64,000 nt of DNA from CAYFMS01 sp964462325 (GTDB lineage Bacteria; Patescibacteriota; Patescibacteriia; UBA9934). The position numbers were made by a program, and so were the translations under genes. Below, one piece after another: positions 39,815 to 49,031 of this stretch; position 1 is the first letter of the stretch; the number at the start of each line of letters is the position of its first letter. The DNA lies in NCBI GenBank assembly GCA_964462325.1, contig CAYWYQ010000001.1:29524-93523 (forward strand), in the 5' to 3' direction. The notes beneath the pieces were generated by a model, which was not told the DNA's origin, made no database searches, and saw nothing but the letters and a program-made list of their open reading frames with translations.

Positions 39815-42436
39815 GGCTATCTGATCCTTTTGTGAATCGACAGATACCGTTGAATCTTCTGGAATTTCGCCATTTATAATCATCATAGCGAGCGGGTTCA
39901 ACACTTCTGATTGTACAATTCGCTTTAATGGTCTTGCTCCGTATTGTGGATTAAATCCTTTTTTCGCCAAGTATTTCTTTGCCCTTGCGAGAACCTTTAA
40001 ATTGATTCCTCGCTGAGATTCGAGTCTTTTTGCAACTGTATCTACCTGTAATTGCACGATTTCAGAGATATTTTGTTCAGAAAGTCCATGGAAGAAGATG
40101 GTGTCATCAATTCTATTGAGGAATTCAGGGCGGAATCTCTCTTGTAATTGTTCCATAACCTTTTCTTTTACATTTTCTCTTGTGAGAACAGATTGACCAG
40201 AACCGCTAAATCCAATGTCGGCATTTTTATCTGCATTCAATATTGTTTCTGATCCCAAATTTGAAGTCATGATAATGATCGTGTTTTTAAAATTCACCTT
40301 CCGACCTTTTGAATCTGTTACATGACCATCATCAAGAATTTGAAGTAATACATTGAATACATCTGGATGTGCTTTTTCTATTTCATCGAATAAGACAACG
40401 GAGTAGGGTCGTCTTCGAATTTTTTCCGTTAACTGTCCAGATTCATCATAACCGATATAACCAGGAGGTGATCCAATCATTTTACTTGTTGCATGCTTCT
40501 CCATGTATTCTGACATGTCGATGCGTATCAAGGATTCTTCATCATCAAACATGAATTCAGCAAGTGCTTTTGCAAGCTCTGTCTTTCCAACACCAGTAGG
40601 GCCAAGGAAGATAAAGGATCCAATTGGCTTTTTCTCTTCCGAGATTCCCGCACGTGATCGGCGCAGTGCATTGCTGACTGCACGTATTGCTTCGTCCTGA
40701 CCAATAACACGCTCGGCCAATTTGTCCTCCATCTCGATCAATTTCTGCATCTCGCCTTCGAGCATTTTTGATACAGGAATTTTTGTCCAACGGGAAACAA
40801 CGCCTGCGATCTCCTCATCAGAAATTCGTTCCTTTAATAATCCGCGCTCTTCTTGGAATTTTTTCAATTCATCTTGTGCAAGTCGCATTTCTTCACGTTT
40901 TTTTGGAATAATTGCATAACGAATCTCTGCAACCTTCTGTAAATCACCACGCCGTTCTTCAATGTCAGATTCATTTGCTAATTTATCGATCTCATTTTTG
41001 AGTTTTTGAATGCGCTTGATAAGTTCCTTCTCATTCTTCCAGCGTAATTCCAAATCTCCAGATTTTTCCTTTAAATCAGCGACCTGCTTTTCAATTTCCT
41101 TTGTACGCTTTTTCCCAACCTTTGTTTCTTCTTTTACCAGGGATTGTTTTTCAATTTCAAGCCGCATTTCTTCACGCTTTAATCGGTCGAGCTCCTCAGG
41201 CATGGTATCAATTTGCATGCGAAGTGCTGCCGCAGCCTCATCAATTAAATCAATTGCTTTGTCTGGTAAATTTCGTTCCGTAATATACCTTGTGGATAAG
41301 GTAACGGCAGAAATAATTGCATCATCTGTAATGCGTACTCCGTGATGAATTTCATATTTTTCTTTAATACCACGTAGAATTGCAATTGCATCCTCGTGGC
41401 TAGGCTCCTCAACATGTACCTGTTGAAAACGACGCTCAAGGGCAGCATCTTTCTCAATGTATTTCTGAAATTCTCTTGGTGTTGTCGCGCCAACGACACG
41501 CATTTCGCCACGCGCGAGAGCAGGTTTTAGCAAATTAGATGCATCCATAGGGGATTCATCTCCCTTTCCAGCACCAACAAGCGTGTGCAACTCATCGATA
41601 AACAGAATAACTTGTCCATTTGCCTCCTCTACCTCACGAATAACCGCTTTCAGTCGTTCCTCAAATTCTCCTCGAAACTTTGTTCCGGCAATAAGTGAAC
41701 CAAGATCAAGGGACATTAATTCCTTATCCTTTAGGGTTTCAGGAACATCATCATCAGCAATTCTTTGTGCAAGACCCTCAGCAATTGCCGTTTTACCAAC
41801 ACCAGCCTCTCCGACGAGAACGGGGTTATTCTTTGTTCTTCGTACGAGGATTTGCATAACGCGTCTAATTTCTTCCTCTCGGCCTATGATTGGATCCAGC
41901 TTTCCATTGCGTGCCTGATCTGTGAGATTGATTGTATATTTTTCTAATGCCTTGAATTTTGCCTCCGGATTCGCCGTATCAACCTTTTGTGAACCCCTCA
42001 CATCCTGCAATGCCTTCATCACTGATGCCTCTGTTACGGCATAGGTATGAAGAAGTTTTCCAGTATTTTTGTCTAAAATCAAAGCTAAAAGGAGATGCTC
42101 GGTTGAGATATATTCGTCATCAAATGCTTTTGCATGTTTAGACGCTCCTTGAAGTACCTTTGCAAGCGGGGGAGTGAGCAATACTTGTCCAATACTTCCA
42201 GTATCAAATCCGCTCATTCGTGGCATTTGTTCGATAAATCGTTCAGTATCCTTTCGTAAACCATCAATATTAATTCTGAGTTTTTTCAGAATACTGAGCA
42301 CAATACCATCCTCTTGTAAGAGAAGAGCAAGCAGCAGATGAATTGGTTCAATACCTTGCTGCCCATGGTCATTCGCTAAGAATTGAGCTGTTTGTATAGC
42401 TTCTTGAGATTTGCTTGTAAAATTATTTGGAATCAT
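39800..42436 (-). CDS. clpB: Chaperone ClpB (AAA+ disaggregase)
   Basis: 878 aa hexameric disaggregase working with DnaK. N domain (FTSKSQEAIQTAQFLA), NBD1 with GEAGVGKTAIAEGLA and LFIDELHTLVGAG, a coiled-coil M domain (~400-525, rich in K/E: EIEKQSLVKEETKVG), NBD2 with GPTGVGKTELAKALAEF and LFDEIEKAHPDV, and the C-terminal ARPLKRIVQSEVLNPLA. No ClpP-binding IGF/L loop was noticed, and the M domain separates it from ClpA/C. Control by HrcA is expected from the CIRCE element. Confidence 0.96.
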   Translation of the reverse strand: MIPNNFTSKSQEAIQTAQFLANDHGQQGIEPIHLLLALLLQEDGIVLSILKKLRINIDGLRKDTERFIEQMPRMSGFDTGSIGQVLLTPPLAKVLQGASKHAKAFDDEYISTEHLLLALILDKNTGKLLHTYAVTEASVMKALQDVRGSQKVDTANPEAKFKALEKYTINLTDQARNGKLDPIIGREEEIRRVMQILVRRTKNNPVLVGEAGVGKTAIAEGLAQRIADDDVPETLKDKELMSLDLGSLIAGTKFRGEFEERLKAVIREVEEANGQVILFIDELHTLVGAGKGDESPMDASNLLKPALARGEMRVVGATTPREFQKYIEKDAALERRFQQVHVEEPSHEDAIAILRGIKEKYEIHHGVRITDDAIISAVTLSTRYITERNLPDKAIDLIDEAAAALRMQIDTMPEELDRLKREEMRLEIEKQSLVKEETKVGKKRTKEIEKQVADLKEKSGDLELRWKNEKELIKRIQKLKNEIDKLANESDIEERRGDLQKVAEIRYAIIPKKREEMRLAQDELKKFQEERGLLKERISDEEIAGVVSRWTKIPVSKMLEGEMQKLIEMEDKLAERVIGQDEAIRAVSNALRRSRAGISEEKKPIGSFIFLGPTGVGKTELAKALAEFMFDDEESLIRIDMSEYMEKHATSKMIGSPPGYIGYDESGQLTEKIRRRPYSVVLFDEIEKAHPDVFNVLLQILDDGHVTDSKGRKVNFKNTIIIMTSNLGSETILNADKNADIGFSGSGQSVLTRENVKEKVMEQLQERFRPEFLNRIDDTIFFHGLSEQNISEIVQLQVDTVAKRLESQRGINLKVLARAKKYLAKKGFNPQYGARPLKRIVQSEVLNPLAMMIINGEIPEDSTVSVDSQKDQIAIQIK

Positions 42437-42458
42437 AGTTCAAAATCAGTAAATATGA

Positions 42459-42485
42459 TTAGCACTCCCTATTGTAGAGTGCTAA
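42459..42485. promoter_or_regulatory. CIRCE operator (HrcA binding site)
   Basis: Exact consensus TTAGCACTC-N9-GAGTGCTAA. It overlaps the clpB -10 box, so HrcA should block transcription until heat shock. hrcA itself is outside the window. Confidence 0.95.
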
Positions 42486-42499
42486 AAGTAACTCGTCAA
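42471..42499 (-). promoter_or_regulatory. Sigma70-type promoter, clpB
   Basis: Minus strand TTGACG (42499-42494), 17-nt spacer, TACAAT (42476-42471). The -10 lies in the CIRCE spacer. The predicted leader is about 28 nt, longer than for most genes here, and carries half the CIRCE. Confidence 0.85.
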
Positions 42500-42518
42500 G
42501 TAGAGAGATTTAAGGTAG

Positions 42519-42524
42519 TATACA
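42519..42524 (+). promoter_or_regulatory. -10 box, membrane protein/wecG-like operon
   Basis: TATACA 11 nt before ATG 42536, divergent from clpB. No good -35. Confidence 0.45.
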
Positions 42525-42535
42525 GGCACATATTT

Positions 42536-42940
42536 ATGAATATAAAAAAAGCGATCATCATTATTTTATTCGTGCTTGTTTTGCATGCAATAGGTAGTTC
42601 TGGAGTGTATTGGACCCATCAATGGTTTGACGCTCCTGTACATTTTGCGGGAGGTTTTGCTGCTGGAGCATTGGGTCTCGCTGTGTGGAATCTTCTTGTA
42701 AAATCCATGGAATTCCACAAGGAAGATAAGAAATACGTATGGATTATTACCTGCCTATTTACATTAGGTTTTGTTGCACTCATTGGTATTGCGTGGGAAT
42801 TACACGAGTATATATTAGATGTTTTGAAAGATAATATGGTTCGTCAACCAAGTTTGGCCGACACAATGTCTGATTTTGTTCTTGATTTAGCTGGAGGATT
42901 ACTTGCGTATGCAATTTGGTGGAAGAAATCAATTAGATGA
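42536..42940 (+). CDS. Conserved integral membrane protein (DUF2238/VanZ-like pattern)
   Basis: 134 aa, four membrane segments. Polar residues inside the membrane follow a pattern seen in DUF2238/YjdF-type proteins: WFDAPVHFAGGFAAGA, GIAWELHEYI, ADTMSDFVLDLAGGLLAYA (D..HF, WE..E, D...D). The family call is tentative and function unknown. The downstream glycosyltransferase frame overlaps or abuts its end. Confidence 0.6.
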   Translation: MNIKKAIIIILFVLVLHAIGSSGVYWTHQWFDAPVHFAGGFAAGALGLAVWNLLVKSMEFHKEDKKYVWIITCLFTLGFVALIGIAWELHEYILDVLKDNMVRQPSLADTMSDFVLDLAGGLLAYAIWWKKSIR

Positions 42941-43745
42941 TGTGAATATTTTTGGAGTACGGATTGATACTATAGGGGAAGGGGAGTTGAAAGAAGCAAT
43001 GAAGGATGCCATTCAAAATGGTCATTTCCTTTCTATTATTACCCTGAATCCTGAATTTCTTCTTATGGCTCGGAATAATGAGGAAGCTCAGCATATATTA
43101 GCGAATGCAGATTACTGTATTGTAGATGGAGTGGGAATACAATATGCTGCCATTGCGCTCAACAATACATTCGTACAAAGAATAACGGGTGTTGATCTTG
43201 TAAAGGTAGCAGCAGGAATTGCGGAAGAACAATCAAGACCAACACTTATCATTGGTACAGAGTCCGAACAGATCATGAAACAAGCTTGTGACAGTTTAAG
43301 AGAGCAGATAAACGGACGAGAGATTACAGGAATAGTACCTCCAAAAATTGCGAATAATGTACAGACAAAAGTACCGCAAAATATTTTGGATCAGGTGCAG
43401 AATATAAATCCGTGCGCAATATTGATTGCTCTTCCAATGAAATTACAATTAGCATTCATACATCAGCTAAAACACATAGGCTGGGAGGGGGTGATCATAG
43501 GAGTTGGTGGTGCAATTGATATGTATTCTGGTTCCATAAAACGAGCACCTCAGTGGATGCAGAATAATGGTCTAGAATGGGCATGGAGACTTTTGCAAGA
43601 GCCTCGACGTATAAAACGTATTATACGAGCGGTGTTTATTTTTCCGTTGCATGTTATATTATTGACACTTAAACGTAGAATTTTTACAAAGGCCTGCATA
43701 CGCGTTGGTCGATCTATCCTCACAATACCTTATGAAAAAAATTAG
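42909..43745 (+). CDS. WecG/TagA/CpsF family glycosyltransferase
   Basis: 278 aa from ATG 42909 (GTG 42942, one base after the upstream stop, is an equally good start giving NIFGVRIDTIG at the N terminus). Pattern: SIITLNPEFLLMARNN, ADYCIVDGVGIQYAA, the G-rich TLIIGTESEQ, VIIGVGGAIDMYSGSIKRAP, and WMQNNGLEWAWRLLQEPRR. Adds ManNAc(A) or a related sugar to a lipid-linked precursor at the membrane; the C-terminal hydrophobic helix fits membrane association. Likely takes part in surface glycopolymer synthesis. Confidence 0.9.
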   Translation: MQFGGRNQLDDVNIFGVRIDTIGEGELKEAMKDAIQNGHFLSIITLNPEFLLMARNNEEAQHILANADYCIVDGVGIQYAAIALNNTFVQRITGVDLVKVAAGIAEEQSRPTLIIGTESEQIMKQACDSLREQINGREITGIVPPKIANNVQTKVPQNILDQVQNINPCAILIALPMKLQLAFIHQLKHIGWEGVIIGVGGAIDMYSGSIKRAPQWMQNNGLEWAWRLLQEPRRIKRIIRAVFIFPLHVILLTLKRRIFTKACIRVGRSILTIPYEKN

Positions 43746-45180
43746 AACGAGAATTGCCCCATCTCCAACAGGGTACATGCATATTGGAACGCTTAGAACG
43801 GCGCTTTATAATTATTTTGTTGCAAGGCAAAATAATGGGGAATTCCTTGTAAGGATAGAAGATACGGATCAAAAGAGATTTGTTGAAGGCTCAATTGAAA
43901 ATTTACTTTCTGTATTTGAAACAATGAAATTAGACTATGATGAAGGGCCATTTATGGAAAATGGAACCCATGTGGAAAAGGGGGATCATGGCCCATATAT
44001 TCAATCTGAAAGAAGAGAAATATATGACAAATATATTCAATTATTGCTTAAAAATAATCATGCCTATCATTGTTTTTGCAGCGCAGAACGATTGCAGGAA
44101 ATGCGCGAACAGAAACGTGCAACAAAGCAAACACCTAAATATGATCGGCACTGCTTGAATCTGAATGAAACAGACGTGAGTACACGAATACAAAACGGTG
44201 ATCCTTTTGTTATTCGTATGAAAATTCCAGAAGGAAAAACAGAGGTAGATGACCTTATTCGTGGAAAAGTTATTTTTGATAACGCAGAAATTGATGATCA
44301 GGTATTAATCAAATCTGATGGTCTTCCTTTATATCACTTCGCCGTTGTTGTCGATGATCATTTAATGAACATTTCGCATGTTATTCGCGGTGAAGAGTGG
44401 CTTTCTTCAACACCTAAGCACGTTATCCTGCATAATATGCTTGGATTTCAGCTCCCTATATTTGCACATGTTCCTTTACTTCTTAATGCAGACAAAACAA
44501 AACTATCAAAACGCCAGGGAGATGTTGCTGTTGAGGACTACCTAAAGAAGGGCTATTTGCCCGATGCGCTCATTAATTTTGTTGCAACGCTTGGTTTTAA
44601 TCCAAAGAGTGATCAAGAAATATACTCACGCGATGAACTCATTGAATTATTTGATCTTAAAAAAGTAAACAAATCTGGCGCAGTAATGAATCAAGAAAAG
44701 CTAGACTGGATGAATGCACATTATATTAAAGCAATGAGTGATGAGGACTATAAGCGAGCAGCGTCAGTGTTTGTGTCAGATAAGTTGGAAGGTATGAATT
44801 GGCGCGCTGCTCTTGTTGAAAAACAACGCATTCAACGGTTAGATGAACTCGAAGAGCGGATTGCACAATACGAAAAATACCCAGAATACGATGCACCAAT
44901 TCTTGTGTGGAAAAAGTCAGATAAAGAAGATTGTATTAAGCAACTCACACATATTCTTCCTGTGATTGAATCTATTCGCGATGAATCCCTCAAGGAAATT
45001 GAGACAAAAGTAAAAGAATATATTGCTGATAATGAATTAAAAAATGGAAATGTACTTTGGCCATTACGCGTGGCACTTTCCGGCTCAGAACGGAGTCCAA
45101 GCCCATTTGAGCTTTTATGGACATTAGGGGAGGGGGAGTCAGTACATCGAATAAAAATGGCTCTTAGTAAGCTCGCATAG
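43732..45180 (+). CDS. gltX: Glutamate--tRNA ligase
   Basis: 482-aa class I synthetase. RIAPSPTGYMHIGTLRTAL carries the HIGH-type motif (HIGT), FLVRIEDTDQKRF, HVIRGEEWLSSTPKHV, KLSKRQGDVAVEDY (KMSKS-type), and a C-terminal helical anticodon domain. Whether it is discriminating or also charges tRNA-Gln is not clear; gatCAB is not in the window. Start ATG 43732, inside the end of the previous gene by 14 nt. Confidence 0.96.
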   Translation: MKKIRTRIAPSPTGYMHIGTLRTALYNYFVARQNNGEFLVRIEDTDQKRFVEGSIENLLSVFETMKLDYDEGPFMENGTHVEKGDHGPYIQSERREIYDKYIQLLLKNNHAYHCFCSAERLQEMREQKRATKQTPKYDRHCLNLNETDVSTRIQNGDPFVIRMKIPEGKTEVDDLIRGKVIFDNAEIDDQVLIKSDGLPLYHFAVVVDDHLMNISHVIRGEEWLSSTPKHVILHNMLGFQLPIFAHVPLLLNADKTKLSKRQGDVAVEDYLKKGYLPDALINFVATLGFNPKSDQEIYSRDELIELFDLKKVNKSGAVMNQEKLDWMNAHYIKAMSDEDYKRAASVFVSDKLEGMNWRAALVEKQRIQRLDELEERIAQYEKYPEYDAPILVWKKSDKEDCIKQLTHILPVIESIRDESLKEIETKVKEYIADNELKNGNVLWPLRVALSGSERSPSPFELLWTLGEGESVHRIKMALSKLA

Positions 45181-45183
45181 ATT

Positions 45184-45192
45184 TGGTATACT
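45184..45192 (+). promoter_or_regulatory. Extended -10 promoter, M23 peptidase gene
   Basis: TGG-TATACT ends 6 nt before ATG 45199; identical 12-mer context to the promoter at 9746. Confidence 0.65.
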
Positions 45193-45198
45193 ATTCTC

Positions 45199-46395
45199 AT
45201 GAATAAGCATATCCCAAAAAAGGAAATAATTGCCGTTTTTTTAGGTTTTTTTGTTTTAGCAGCATTTATTTCTCCTACATTTGTGGGCGCAGTAGATACG
45301 AGCGAGCTTGAAAAAGAAATATCTGCGAGGAAGGGGCAGATTGATGAGCTTAATGCTGAGATCGAACAATATCGTGAAAAATTAGATGTACTTGCTGCAG
45401 AACAAGATAGTTTACATAATAATATTGTTCTTATTGAGAACCAGGCTACATTAACAGAATTAGACATCAAGGCAACGGAAGCAAATATGGAGGCCGCACA
45501 GCTAAGTCTTGATTTACTCAATGAGCAAATTAGGACAGAGACCTCTCGTATAAAAACTCAAAGAGCGATGCTCCGTCAGATGATTTTTGAACTGTCAAAA
45601 AATACGGATGTAAGTATCATTGAACTTGTTTTCAGTTCTAAAAATTTCAATGAGCTATTCTCTAAGATGGAATATTTGCAGACATTAAGCTCAAATTTGA
45701 ATGATACGCTTGATGAAACAAAAAAGACCCGAGTTACCCTTGAAGAGTATCGATCGGATCAGGAATTAAAAATTGATGATCTTGAACGGCTTGAAGAAGA
45801 CCTACAGGCCCGTGTTGCATCACTTGCATCTCAAAAATCAGCTATCAATGTTCTTATTGATGAAACAAAGAACTCTGAGGATCAATATAGGAATTTACTT
45901 AATGAGTTACGACAGGAACATCAATACGTAAATTCACGCGTGTCTCAATTACAGGAGGAATTACAACGGTCACTTGCTGATTCAAATTCAGAGATTGATT
46001 TTAGTGATACATCGATGGTCTCTCCTCTGGATAGTTATATTGTAACAGCTACCTTTCATGACCCAACCTATCCATGGAGACATCTATTTGAGCATTCTGG
46101 ACTTGATATGGCAGCGCCAACAGGTACGCCTGTAAGAGCGGCAACAGGAGGGGTTGTCGCCTGGGCGCGAACCGTAAAATCCTATGGTAACTATATTATG
46201 GTAATTCATGATAATGGTTTATCAACTTTGTATGCGCATCTTTCTGCCTTTAATACATCGACGGATGCATTTGTGAGCAAAGGGCAGGTGATTGGGTATG
46301 TTGGTAGTACTGGGTTCTCAACAGGACCACATCTACACTTCGAAGTACGATTGAATGGAATTCCGGTAAACCCACAAGATTATATAGGAAGATGA
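45199..46395 (+). CDS. M23 family metallopeptidase with coiled coil (EnvC/NlpD-like)
   Basis: 398 aa. N-terminal signal/anchor (IIAVFLGFFVLAAFISPTFVGA), a long coiled coil (~35-260; ELEKEISARKGQIDELNAEI and similar heptads), and a C-terminal LytM domain: HSGLDMAAPTGTPVRAA, YGNYIMVIHDNGLSTLYAHL, GQVIGYVGSTGFSTGPHLHFE. The zinc ligands H..D, and HLH are intact, so it may be an active peptidoglycan endopeptidase rather than only an amidase activator. Probably acts in cell separation. Confidence 0.93.
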   Translation: MNKHIPKKEIIAVFLGFFVLAAFISPTFVGAVDTSELEKEISARKGQIDELNAEIEQYREKLDVLAAEQDSLHNNIVLIENQATLTELDIKATEANMEAAQLSLDLLNEQIRTETSRIKTQRAMLRQMIFELSKNTDVSIIELVFSSKNFNELFSKMEYLQTLSSNLNDTLDETKKTRVTLEEYRSDQELKIDDLERLEEDLQARVASLASQKSAINVLIDETKNSEDQYRNLLNELRQEHQYVNSRVSQLQEELQRSLADSNSEIDFSDTSMVSPLDSYIVTATFHDPTYPWRHLFEHSGLDMAAPTGTPVRAATGGVVAWARTVKSYGNYIMVIHDNGLSTLYAHLSAFNTSTDAFVSKGQVIGYVGSTGFSTGPHLHFEVRLNGIPVNPQDYIGR

Positions 46396-47016
46396 GGGTA
46401 TAAGGGGTAGGGTACAGGGGTTAGTACTTGAAATGTGAAGCTTCTGAAACGTATTTATCTCATTTAGCGTGCCCAAAGAGAATTTCTTGAGAATTTTATT
46501 TAGGGATTTATACAATCTCCTCCTTCGCTCTATATTTTACGACACAACAGATATTTGTTTGAAGAAAGAGGGGTGGCAGATTCATATCTGACATTCTGTA
46601 TTGTTCCTCTAATAAACCTTCTGATGAAGATAAGAACTCATTGGATAATGAAAAATAATTTATTCAGAATAGTAAGTAAAATAGACCTAAAAGCACTCAT
46701 TTTATACATAGTTCAATATTGAATTTGATATAGTATTACTAGACATACATGAAGAAAAATCCTGTGGCGTCGTATAAGATATATTGTGCGACACATCTAT
46801 TTTCAGTGAGGTACACAGGGGTATAGCCCGTTAATGTTTAATACTCATTAGATGCTAGTAGCTAAAAAGCGATAATGGCTAACCTGCTATCTCACAGGAA
46901 GCTAATTCGCTCATCGAAACTACCCCCTTACATTGGCTAAAAGCTAAAGAGCTAAATGACGGCGGCTAAGTTGCTAATCAGCTAAAGGCTATACCCTACA
47001 CGCTACCACCTACACC
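46396..47016. repeat. Repeat-rich spacer (GCTAA pentamers, GGGTA/CCCTAC end blocks)
   Basis: 621 nt without a credible gene, between convergent genes. The left end has AGGGTA-TAAGGGGTAGGGTACAGGGG-type sequence and the right end has the opposite-strand version (TACCCTACAC, CTACACCCTA), so the ends are loosely inverted. In between (46858-46990) GCTAA occurs many times, on the strand opposite to the TTAGC pentamers at 11454-11498. The middle (46430-46850) is AT-rich and shows nothing I can name; a 25-codon ORF at 46749 is not convincing. Confidence 0.6.
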
Positions 47017-47895
47017 CTATTTAACGTAGGCTCTGTCACTAAATCTCACATCAATATACTCCAACCCCCCTACTCTATCCGCATACTCCTCAAGGACTAC
47101 TTGTAGCACATTTAATTGTGTATCAAGATCTGTGGCTGTTTCTAATAAAATATTTGTTCCAAGCTCACTTCGAACTGTTAGCCAGGTACTATTTGGAGAA
47201 TCTGAAAGGTAGATAATCGGCAAAAATCCATTTGTAATCAATTGTTTATTTAACCGTATAAAATTTTCAATAAATTCCCTTGAATAATCCAGTTTTTCAG
47301 AAGTGAAGATGACCTCCAAGATAGGTACATCGGTGTGTATATTTACTTGTTCATTTATATATGTACCTGTATTTATTATGTTAGATATAGCTGCTATTTC
47401 TTCCAAATTCAACATCGACTCGTCCCCAGATGGATATTTTTTTACCCAATTATCTCCATTCCGTATCACAATATACTCAATCGCTTCTTCAATGACTATC
47501 TCTAATTGACTCTGACTTTTCTGTATTTGTACTTCTTCTACTGGAAATGAATCCACAAGAATTTCGAGCAGATCATTGTCATGAAAAAACATCTTATGTC
47601 TATTTGAGTATATAAAATACTTCTTCGTTTCAAGGTATGAATTCACCCGCTCAAAAACATCTTCCTCATGCAGAACCTGTAAATCATTCACTTCCACATC
47701 TTGTATATAAAAACCGTTAAACTGCGATGTAAAAGCAATGAACCCAGCAAAAATCATTATGGTCGTTACAAGAAAAAATAGTGGCTTTTTTATATATTGA
47801 AAAAGCTTTGACCTCCCTTTAAAAAAGGGATTTTTAAAATTCCTTTGTTCGAATTCACGAACATGCTGATGTTTTAAAAAATTCCTCCTTTTCAT
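47017..47895 (-). CDS. ftsQ: Cell division protein FtsQ/DivIB-like (POTRA)
   Basis: 292 aa. Basic N terminus, one membrane segment (FFLVTTIMIFAGFIAFTS), then a POTRA domain (GFYIQDVEVNDLQVLHEEDV) and a beta domain ending in GGLEYIDVRFSDRAYVK, the typical FtsQ end. It recruits later division proteins to the septum. Start ATG 47895, 1 nt after the alr stop; the longer frame overlaps alr. Last gene of the minus-strand run starting at mreB. Confidence 0.85.
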   Translation of the reverse strand: MKRRNFLKHQHVREFEQRNFKNPFFKGRSKLFQYIKKPLFFLVTTIMIFAGFIAFTSQFNGFYIQDVEVNDLQVLHEEDVFERVNSYLETKKYFIYSNRHKMFFHDNDLLEILVDSFPVEEVQIQKSQSQLEIVIEEAIEYIVIRNGDNWVKKYPSGDESMLNLEEIAAISNIINTGTYINEQVNIHTDVPILEVIFTSEKLDYSREFIENFIRLNKQLITNGFLPIIYLSDSPNSTWLTVRSELGTNILLETATDLDTQLNVLQVVLEEYADRVGGLEYIDVRFSDRAYVK

Positions 47896-47896
47896 A

Positions 47897-49030
47897 TTAC
47901 ATAATCTGTTTCGGTATATGTGGCCCAATTCTTGTTACAACCTCATAGTTTATTGTATCTGAAATGTTCGCAAATTCTTCTGCGGAAATTTCTTGCATGC
48001 CATCCCTTCCTATAATGGTGACAATATCTGCCTGGCTTGCCTGCGGTACCGTTGAAATATCAATCATGCACATATTCATACAAATTGTACCAAGAATACG
48101 GCATGACTGACCATGCACCAACACGCGCCCATTGTCCCTGTATTGCCGTATGTAGCCATCATAATAGCCAATAGGTATTATGGCTATTCTCATTGGTTTA
48201 TCAGCCTTGTATGTACAACCGTATCCAATGAGCTCACCAGCCTTTACATCCTTCGTTTGCGCAATTTTTGTTTTCCATGCCAGGACTGGTTTTAAAGTAA
48301 TAGATGTACTTGATATAATATTTTTCTTTCGAAGGCTTTCAGAAGACCATAATCCATACAGAGCAATTCCTGTACGCACAAGATTGTACTGTGTGTCCGG
48401 ATGAGCAATTGCTGCAGCCGAGCAAGCGATATGTACATACTGTGGTTTGAACCCGCGCTTGAACACCATGTAACTTATCCTTTGAAACTCATCATTTTGA
48501 TCAAATGTATATTGCGTATCTATTAAATCTTCTGCATTCGCAAAGTGAGAATGAATACTTGAAAGCTCAATCTCAGATTCATATTGTTTAAGAAGAGTGA
48601 GTAATTCAAAAAGTACTGACTCCCCTACCCCTTGTCTGTGAGTTCCTGTTTCAATTTTTATGGAAATACGTGCTTTCTTTTGAAAATGAACGGCGGCATC
48701 TGCAAGAGATTCTATCGTGTCCTGATCATAGGTTACCTGAATAAAATTTCCACGTACGACATCCTTATGTCGTTCTTTATCTGTCCAGCCCAAAATAAAG
48801 ATCTCTGCATTCGTCGCAAGTTTTCGCACCTGTTGTGCTTCATCAATAGAGTCAACCGCAAAGTGTTTTACGCCATTTGTTGCAAGAATGGATACGATTT
48901 CATTGAGTCCATGACCATATGCATTTGCCTTCACTACGGCACAAAAAACGACCCCCTCTGAAAGAAGAGATCGAATTTCCGTAACATTATGTACGAGGTT
49001 TTGCGAAGAAAGCTCTAACCATGTTTTCAT
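47897..49030 (-). CDS. alr: Alanine racemase
   Basis: 377-aa PLP enzyme making D-Ala for the wall. PLP lysine in AVVKANAYGHGLNE, HTGTHRQG-like KIETGTHRQGVGE, HSHFANAE, YNLVRTGIALYGLW, and in the C-terminal domain GYGCTYKADKPMRIAIIPIGYYDGY in pieces with the catalytic Tyr of GCTYKA. CMNMCMID replaces the more usual CMDQ. Supplies substrate for MurF (via Ddl). Confidence 0.95.
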   Translation of the reverse strand: MKTWLELSSQNLVHNVTEIRSLLSEGVVFCAVVKANAYGHGLNEIVSILATNGVKHFAVDSIDEAQQVRKLATNAEIFILGWTDKERHKDVVRGNFIQVTYDQDTIESLADAAVHFQKKARISIKIETGTHRQGVGESVLFELLTLLKQYESEIELSSIHSHFANAEDLIDTQYTFDQNDEFQRISYMVFKRGFKPQYVHIACSAAAIAHPDTQYNLVRTGIALYGLWSSESLRKKNIISSTSITLKPVLAWKTKIAQTKDVKAGELIGYGCTYKADKPMRIAIIPIGYYDGYIRQYRDNGRVLVHGQSCRILGTICMNMCMIDISTVPQASQADIVTIIGRDGMQEISAEEFANISDTINYEVVTRIGPHIPKQIM

Positions 49031-49031
49031 A

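Noticed and set aside
46749..46826. 25-codon ORF with a TATTAC box upstream in the repeat-rich spacer
   Set aside because: Too short, no family resemblance, and the spacer around it is AT-rich and repeat-laden; the box has no proper -35.
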